Notes under the pieces: model-generated
The model's database searches: none
Told to the model about the DNA's origin: nothing
The model's input: only the letters and a program-made list of their open reading frames with translations
Origin: an uncultured Collinsella sp.
GTDB taxonomy: Bacteria > Actinomycetota > Coriobacteriia > Coriobacteriales > Coriobacteriaceae
Assembly (NCBI GenBank): GCA_902475245.1
Contig: CABRYP010000048.1
Coordinates: 1 to 10,947 of the forward strand
Length of the DNA: 10,947 nt
Reading direction: 5' to 3'
Shown here: one piece after another, positions 7,151-10,947 of the stretch
How positions within the stretch are numbered: the stretch's first letter is position 1
Layout: each line of letters opens with the position of its first letter
Made by a program: the position numbers and the translations under genes

Positions 7151-7183
7151 TACCGCGCGTCGAAGATCTTCAAATTCAGCTGC
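7151..7183 (+). pseudogene. remnant of a glycosyltransferase 3' end
   Basis: Read on the + strand this encodes YRASKIFKFS, matching the C-terminus YRLASKIFKFN of the live glycosyltransferase on the other strand. AAGATCTTCAAATTC (7163-7177) is identical to the - strand at 7370-7356. Beside it the Arg, Ala and Ser codons differ only in the third base, as expected of a once-translated copy. The Leu codon is missing, and four bases (AACT) are lost at the stop before AGCTGC resumes. No further homology is obvious upstream. It is a short scar of a second, related gene or of a local rearrangement. Confidence 0.6.
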
Positions 7184-7207
7184 CTGACAATCGATTCTTA
7201 TAGCAGA

Positions 7208-7317
7208 GGCCCCTTGGCCTTTAGTTTGATACAAGTTCCGCACGAGCCGGAAAGCACTTAATGTGCTTTCCGTGCGAGCAGGACTGTTCGTGGTAGCAAA
7301 CTAAAGGCCAAGGGGCC
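7208..7317 (+). repeat. nested palindromic element, copy 2
   Basis: The outer arms 7208-7228 and 7297-7317 are perfect 21-bp reverse complements (outer part GGCCCCTTGGCC, inner edge again GTTTG/CAAAC). The 54-nt core (7234-7287) begins AGTTCCGCACGAGCC and ends AGGACTGT, as in copy 1. Its central stem is GGAAAGCAC with GTGCTTTCC over TTAAT; copy 1 has GAAGAGCAC with GTGCTCTTC in the same place, so changes on one side are matched on the other. The spacing from arm to core is 5 nt before and 9 nt after. It lies 32 nt beyond the convergent glycosyltransferase stop. Confidence 0.9.
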
Positions 7318-7349
7318 CAGTCAACCTATCAGCAGCGAATACTCAGCAG

Positions 7350-8381
7350 CTAGTTGAATTTGAAGATCTTTGAGGCAAGACGGTATAGGCCGAGTGTGGT
7401 TTTGTCACCGGCACGACCGCGCAGATTGGTGAAGAAGCCGACCACGCCGTAGCGGGCACGACGATACATGCGCTCGTCGTAGGCCTTCAAATCACTCCAC
7501 AACGTCTTCAGGCGCTCGTCGGCACAATCCTCGTCGGAAAGCTTAGTAAGCACCGAGCAGATTGCCATCATCATGGTGAAATAGCCCATCATGTACGAGC
7601 GCAGACGCGACGACTCGACATCGCCGTACAGATGGAACGACTCCATCATGATGCGCGTCACGCGGAACTGCTGGTCCAGACGCTTGACCATTGTGGCTTC
7701 GTTGACGCTTTGGCCCTCACGGCCGATAAAGTAGCGATAGAGGTCGATGTCGGCGTAGTACATGGTCTTGCAACGCGGCAGCGGCACGTAGGCGTAGATG
7801 TTGTCTACATAGAACGTGTGCGGCGGCATAGGCAGATTGGACGCGCGCAGCACATCCGTGCGATAGCACAGGCTGTGCATGAGCAGATTCTGGTCCAGAC
7901 GGAAATGACCAATCTGGTCCCAGGTAAAGATCTTTTTTCGCGGCAGGGCAAACTTGTAGCCAATAGCGGTGTGCGTACCCTCGTAAACCTTCTCGTACAC
8001 ATAGTTCGAGATGAACAGGTCGACGCGCTGGTCGCGCTCCTCAAAACCGCGAAGGATCGAAAGCATAGTCGACAGGGCTGCGCCATCGAGCCAGTCGTCC
8101 GAGTCGACGACCTTGTAGTAGGTACCTTGCGCCTCACGCAAGCCCGAAAGGACGGCGATGCCGTGGCCGCCGTTCTCCTGATGCACCGCGCGAATGATGC
8201 CGGGATAACGTGTCTCCCACTCGTCGGCCTTAGCTGCAGTCTCATCCTTGGAACCGTCATCGACGATGATGATCTCGATATCGGTGGCGTAATTGCTCCC
8301 CTCCAGAATGGAGGTGATGCAATGGTCCATGTCCTTGGCGGCGTTATACGAGGGAATACCGAATGATATGACTTTATGCAT
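7350..8381 (-). CDS. family 2 glycosyltransferase
   Basis: This GT-A fold enzyme (343 aa) should transfer a sugar from a nucleotide-sugar donor to a growing glycan at the cytoplasmic membrane face. The N-terminus VISFGIPSYNAA, the nucleotide-binding DDGSKDET (residues 41-48) and the metal-binding DSDDW (93-97) are standard GT2 motifs. The C-terminal half has YVDNIYAY and a basic end (RLASKIFKFN), with no clear membrane-spanning segment. The start at 8381 gives MHKVISFGIPSYN, the usual GT2 beginning, and overlaps the glf stop by 8 nt; an ATG at 8399 is the alternative. Neither has a strong ribosome binding site, which fits coupling to glf. Its place directly after UDP-galactopyranose mutase suggests it may use UDP-galactofuranose, but donor and acceptor are not shown by the sequence. 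Confidence 0.92.
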   Translation of the reverse strand: MHKVISFGIPSYNAAKDMDHCITSILEGSNYATDIEIIIVDDGSKDETAAKADEWETRYPGIIRAVHQENGGHGIAVLSGLREAQGTYYKVVDSDDWLDGAALSTMLSILRGFEERDQRVDLFISNYVYEKVYEGTHTAIGYKFALPRKKIFTWDQIGHFRLDQNLLMHSLCYRTDVLRASNLPMPPHTFYVDNIYAYVPLPRCKTMYYADIDLYRYFIGREGQSVNEATMVKRLDQQFRVTRIMMESFHLYGDVESSRLRSYMMGYFTMMMAICSVLTKLSDEDCADERLKTLWSDLKAYDERMYRRARYGVVGFFTNLRGRAGDKTTLGLYRLASKIFKFN

Positions 8382-9576
8382 GGCAGGCGATAATCTCATC
8401 CGAAAGATCGAGGGCGGAGTTGGTCACGGCATCCATATCGTAGTAACGATACTCGGCCAGGCGACCCACCGGGTGGAAGTTCGTCAGGTTTTGGACGCGC
8501 TCAAGATAGCGCTCATAGAGCTCACGGTTCTCGGGCTCCAGAATGGCGTAATAGGGCGTCTCGCCCGAGCCGGGCGTATAGGCCTTGGAATACTCCTTCA
8601 TGATGGTGGTCTTGCCGGGCAGGACCTGGCCAGTCATGTTCTTGAACTCGGTGATACGCGTGTAATCCTCGCTCGTGGTGTAATTGACGGTGCCCACGGG
8701 CTGGAACTGGTCCATATCGAGCGTCTCGAACTTCATGTCGAGCGTACGGTACGGCAGAGCGCCCAGGTCGAGGTTGAACAGCTCGTCGAGCGGACCGGTG
8801 TAGACGATCTCGCCGCCATAGACCTTGCCGTCGATCTTGACGGTGGTCTCGTCGATCTCGAAGAGGTCGCGGGCGTCCACGTCGCAGAACACATCAATCA
8901 GATCGTGGTCGAGCATGTGCTCGAACAGCGCGGTATAGCCGTCCTGCGGCATGCCCTGGAAGGGAGCCTGCGGGAAGTAGCGATCATCGTCGCCCACAAA
9001 GACGGGAACACGGCCGGTGATCGAAGGATCGATCTGTTCGGGCGTCTGGCCCCACTGCTTCATGGTGTAATGCAAAAAGACGTTCTCGTAGACGTAATCG
9101 GCGACCTCGGCAAGATCCGGGTCGTTCTTCTTGCGCAGCTCCATGATGGGCACCTTGACGTCCTTGCCAAAGGTCTCCACGAGCTTCTGATACAGCTCCT
9201 CGCCGCGCTCATCACCAAAGGCGAGCTTAAGGCTCGCATGGTTAAAGGGCACGGGCATAAGGGTGCCGTTGATATTGGCAAGCACCTTGTGCTGGTAGTC
9301 CGTCCACTTGGTAAAGCGCGACAGGAAATTGTGGACGCGCTCGTTAAAGGTATGGTAGATGTGCGGACCATACTCGTGGACCAGGATCCCGGCCTCATCA
9401 GCGCAGTCGTAGGCGTTGCCCGCAATGTGGCTACGGCGCTCCAGAACGGCAACACGATAGCCGATGGTCTCGGCGAGACGGCGGGCACAAACGGCACCAG
9501 CATATCCGGCACCGACGACAATCATGTCGTATAAGCCGGCGTTAAAGCCTTCAGGCAGGCCTGAGGTAATCTGCAT
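8374..9576 (-). CDS. glf: UDP-galactopyranose mutase
   Basis: This flavoenzyme interconverts UDP-galactopyranose and UDP-galactofuranose, supplying the furanose donor for surface polysaccharides. The 400-aa length is close to bacterial Glf. The FAD-binding glycine motif VGAGYAGAV (G22-G27) is followed by the dinucleotide-end acid in VLERRSHIAGNAYD and by HEYGPHIYHTF, a Glf hallmark. LHYTMKQWGQTPEQI, GRVPVF and DDRYFPQAPFQGMPQDGY also match the family, and the C-terminal RLAEYRYYDMD holds the flavin-end contact region. The start at 9576 has a good ribosome binding site, AAGGAG (9582-9587 on the other strand). It is the first gene of a two-gene leftward unit with the overlapping glycosyltransferase and is divergent from pta. 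Confidence 0.97.
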   Translation of the reverse strand: MQITSGLPEGFNAGLYDMIVVGAGYAGAVCARRLAETIGYRVAVLERRSHIAGNAYDCADEAGILVHEYGPHIYHTFNERVHNFLSRFTKWTDYQHKVLANINGTLMPVPFNHASLKLAFGDERGEELYQKLVETFGKDVKVPIMELRKKNDPDLAEVADYVYENVFLHYTMKQWGQTPEQIDPSITGRVPVFVGDDDRYFPQAPFQGMPQDGYTALFEHMLDHDLIDVFCDVDARDLFEIDETTVKIDGKVYGGEIVYTGPLDELFNLDLGALPYRTLDMKFETLDMDQFQPVGTVNYTTSEDYTRITEFKNMTGQVLPGKTTIMKEYSKAYTPGSGETPYYAILEPENRELYERYLERVQNLTNFHPVGRLAEYRYYDMDAVTNSALDLSDEIIACHA

Positions 9577-9619
9577 CGATACTCCTTGTCAAAAGCCACG
9601 GGCTCGTTAGCTGGGCTTT

Positions 9620-9660
9620 TCTCGAACATTCTTCGAGACATATTTATCAGAGCGATTATA
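9620..9660 (-). promoter_or_regulatory. glf -10 element and leader hairpin
   Basis: On the - strand a perfect TATAAT lies at 9660-9655 (plus-strand ATTATA); no good -35 is seen at the usual distance. About 20 nt downstream, TCTCGAA (9620-9626) and TTCGAGA (9632-9638) form a 7-bp stem over 5 nt, which would sit in the ~70-nt glf leader. The role of the hairpin is unknown. Confidence 0.4.
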
Positions 9661-9674
9661 GCGCTAATGCGTCC

Positions 9675-9680
9675 TATAAT
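9675..9680 (+). promoter_or_regulatory. pta -10 element
   Basis: A perfect TATAAT on the + strand, with no clear -35 at 17 nt. It lies only 20 bp from the opposing glf -10, with the palindrome TAGCGCTA (9659-9666) between them. A TTGACA at 9685-9690 has no partner at a normal distance. Confidence 0.4.
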
Positions 9681-9732
9681 GAGCTTGACACACAAGGAAA
9701 GCTCAAGCACCGCGGCGTACATAATTGAAAGG

Positions 9733-9755
9733 TAAACCCGCTAGCAGCGGGTTTA
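9733..9755 (+). terminator. terminator-like hairpin in the pta leader
   Basis: TAAACCCGCT (9733-9742) and AGCGGGTTTA (9746-9755) form a perfect 10-bp stem over AGC, followed by TT. It stands about 50 nt upstream of the pta start codon and downstream of the candidate -10, so it could attenuate pta or end a short leader transcript. The T-run is weak. No competing antiterminator stem is obvious. Confidence 0.5.
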
Positions 9756-9807
9756 TTCGTGAACAGCCGGGCGCCTGGAGCTTAGCGAAACGCTTGTAAG
9801 GAGTAAC

Positions 9808-10788
9808 ATGAGCGATTTCCTAAACCGTATGAAGTCTGCCGCCAAGGCCGACCTTAAGACCATTGTCCTGCCCGAGGGCGAGGATCCGCGTACCATCGTC
9901 GCGGCAAACAAAATCATTGAGGAGGGCCTGGCAAAGCTCGTCATCCTGGGCAACCCCGACGAGATCGACGTTCCCGGCGCTACCGTCATCGATCCGCGCA
10001 ATGCCGAGAAGCACGAGGAGTACGCGCAGAAGTTTGCCGAGCTCCGCGCCAAGAAGGGTGTCACCATCGAGCAGGCTCGCGCCCAGGTGATGGACGCTAC
10101 CTACTTTGGCACCATGATGGTCAAGATGGGCGACGCCGATGGCCTGGTCTCCGGCGCCTGCCACTCCACCGCCGACACCCTGCGCCCCGCACTGCAGATC
10201 CTCAAGACCGCTCCGGGCACCAAGCTGGTCTCGGCCTTCTTCGTGATGTGCACCGACACCCCGCAGTTCGGTACCGACGGCACGCTGATCTTCGCCGACT
10301 GCGGCCTCAACATCAACCCGTCCTCCGATGAGCTCTCCGAGATCGCCATCGCCTCCGCTCACTCCTGGTCCACCTTCATGGGCAACGTTGAGCCGCACGT
10401 GGCCATGCTCTCCTACTCCACCATGGGCTCCGCCGGCGGCGAGGTCGCCAAGAAGGTCCAGGAGGCTGTGAAGTTCTGCAAGGAGAAGGCTCCCGAGCTC
10501 GCCATTGATGGCGACCTGCAGCTCGACGCCGCCATCGTCCCCACCGTCGCCCAGCTCAAGGCTCCCGGCTCCTCCGTTGCCGGTAAGGCCAACGTGCTCG
10601 TGTTCCCCGACCTCGAGGCTGGAAACATCGGCTACAAGCTGGTCCAGCGCTTCGCCGGCGCTGACGCCTACGGCCCCATCCTGCAGGGCATCGCCAAGCC
10701 GGTTAACGACCTTTCGCGCGGCTGCTCTGCCGACGACATCGTGGGTGTCGTGGCCATCACCGCCGTCCAGGCTCAGATGGCTGAGTAG
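9808..10788 (+). CDS. pta: phosphate acetyltransferase
   Basis: Pta interconverts acetyl-CoA plus phosphate with acetyl phosphate plus CoA, the first step of fermentative ATP formation through acetate. The 326-aa length is that of the short, catalytic-domain-only form, without the N-terminal regulatory domain of long Pta enzymes. Visible family motifs are LPEGEDPRT (21-29), the signature DGLVSGACHSTADTLRPALQ (111-130), and PVNDLSRGCSADD near the C-terminus. There S303, R304 and D310 correspond to the active-site Ser-Arg and Asp of characterised enzymes. The ribosome binding site TAAGGAG (9797-9803) fixes the start. Acetate kinase, often the next gene, is not found in the 159 bp that follow. 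Confidence 0.97.
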   Translation: MSDFLNRMKSAAKADLKTIVLPEGEDPRTIVAANKIIEEGLAKLVILGNPDEIDVPGATVIDPRNAEKHEEYAQKFAELRAKKGVTIEQARAQVMDATYFGTMMVKMGDADGLVSGACHSTADTLRPALQILKTAPGTKLVSAFFVMCTDTPQFGTDGTLIFADCGLNINPSSDELSEIAIASAHSWSTFMGNVEPHVAMLSYSTMGSAGGEVAKKVQEAVKFCKEKAPELAIDGDLQLDAAIVPTVAQLKAPGSSVAGKANVLVFPDLEAGNIGYKLVQRFAGADAYGPILQGIAKPVNDLSRGCSADDIVGVVAITAVQAQMAE

Positions 10789-10847
10789 CGCACGGATCCC
10801 CTCGGGACCCTACAGGGTAAAGCTCTGAAAACGTCCTCGGACACGTC

Positions 10848-10886
10848 GGAAGCCCCCGCTGCGCACTACGTGCGGCGGGGGCTTCC
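10848..10886. terminator. GC-rich bidirectional terminator after pta
   Basis: GGAAGCCCCCGC (10848-10859) and GCGGGGGCTTCC (10875-10886) form a perfect 12-bp stem, continued by CGCAC/GTGCG (10862-10866 with 10870-10874) over TAC. There is no T-run on either side. Its position between pta and an apparently convergent gene suggests it serves both directions. Confidence 0.65.
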
Positions 10887-10901
10887 TCCGTCCTGACGCT
10901 C

Positions 10902-10947
10902 CTATTTGGCAAGGTGTTTTTTAGAATCCATTTTGCGCTCGGCCTCG
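10902..10947 (-). CDS. possible 3' end of a convergent gene (partial)
   Basis: On the - strand an open frame runs from the window edge to TAG at 10904-10902 and would encode a Lys-rich C-terminus, EAERKMDSKKHLAK. Its stop lies 16 nt from the bidirectional hairpin. Fifteen codons are too few to identify the protein, and it could be chance. The convergent placement and the hydrophilic, lysine-rich ending make a real gene plausible. Confidence 0.4.
   Translation of the reverse strand, partial: EAERKMDSKKHLAK

Noticed and set aside
6992..7261. 89-codon + strand open frame after the P1 peptidase
   Set aside because: It runs through a 27-bp palindrome, the gene remnant and part of the second element, and has no ribosome binding site; only the short YRASKIFKFS portion reflects former coding.
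6992..7317. CRISPR array or insertion sequence
   Set aside because: There are two inverted copies rather than regularly spaced direct repeats, with no spacers, no transposase and no obvious target-site duplication.
8293..9534. Long + strand open frame of 413 codons opposite glf
   Set aside because: It is an antisense shadow of glf; the glf product shows full family motifs, and the shadow resembles no known protein.

Overview
The window looks like chromosomal DNA of a high-GC Gram-positive gut bacterium, most likely a Collinsella-type member of the Coriobacteriia. This rests on the GC-rich, strongly biased codon use, the protein families present, and an AT-rich intergenic style familiar from that group. 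It is a judgement from recollection, not a database result. No transposase, integrase, phage gene, tRNA, rRNA or CRISPR array is visible.

Layout. Positions 1-581 are mostly non-coding and AT-rich, with operator-like palindromes and a possible leftward gene start at the very edge. Next, on the + strand, come a polyphosphate kinase (ppk) with an unusual Ala/Pro/Glu-rich C-terminal extension, a strong terminator, and an RNA uracil-C5 methyltransferase of the RlmD/RumA type. A terminator with a perfect 21-bp stem follows. Then comes a DJ-1/PfpI protein overlapping a Maf nucleotide pyrophosphatase by 4 bp, another terminator, and a P1-family (DmpA/NylC-like) self-processing aminopeptidase. From 6978 to 7349 there is no intact gene, but this is the most striking part of the window. 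It holds two large nested palindromes whose 54-55 nt cores are homologous, lie in opposite orientations and differ by compensatory stem changes. Between them sits a short decayed copy of the 3' end of the neighbouring glycosyltransferase. On the - strand, a family 2 glycosyltransferase (7350-8381) is overlapped by UDP-galactopyranose mutase (glf, 8374-9576). These two probably form a galactofuranose pathway unit for a surface glycan. Divergent from glf is phosphotransacetylase (pta, 9808-10788), with a hairpin in its leader and a GC-rich hairpin after it. The last 46 bases look like the 3' end of a convergent - strand gene.

Functionally, most of the genes are housekeeping: phosphate/energy storage, RNA modification, nucleotide sanitation, acetyl-CoA/acetyl-phosphate interconversion and cell-surface sugar synthesis. 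The most novel material is the paired structured element at 6992-7317, followed by the gene remnant between its copies, the PPK tail and the regulatory palindromes upstream of ppk.
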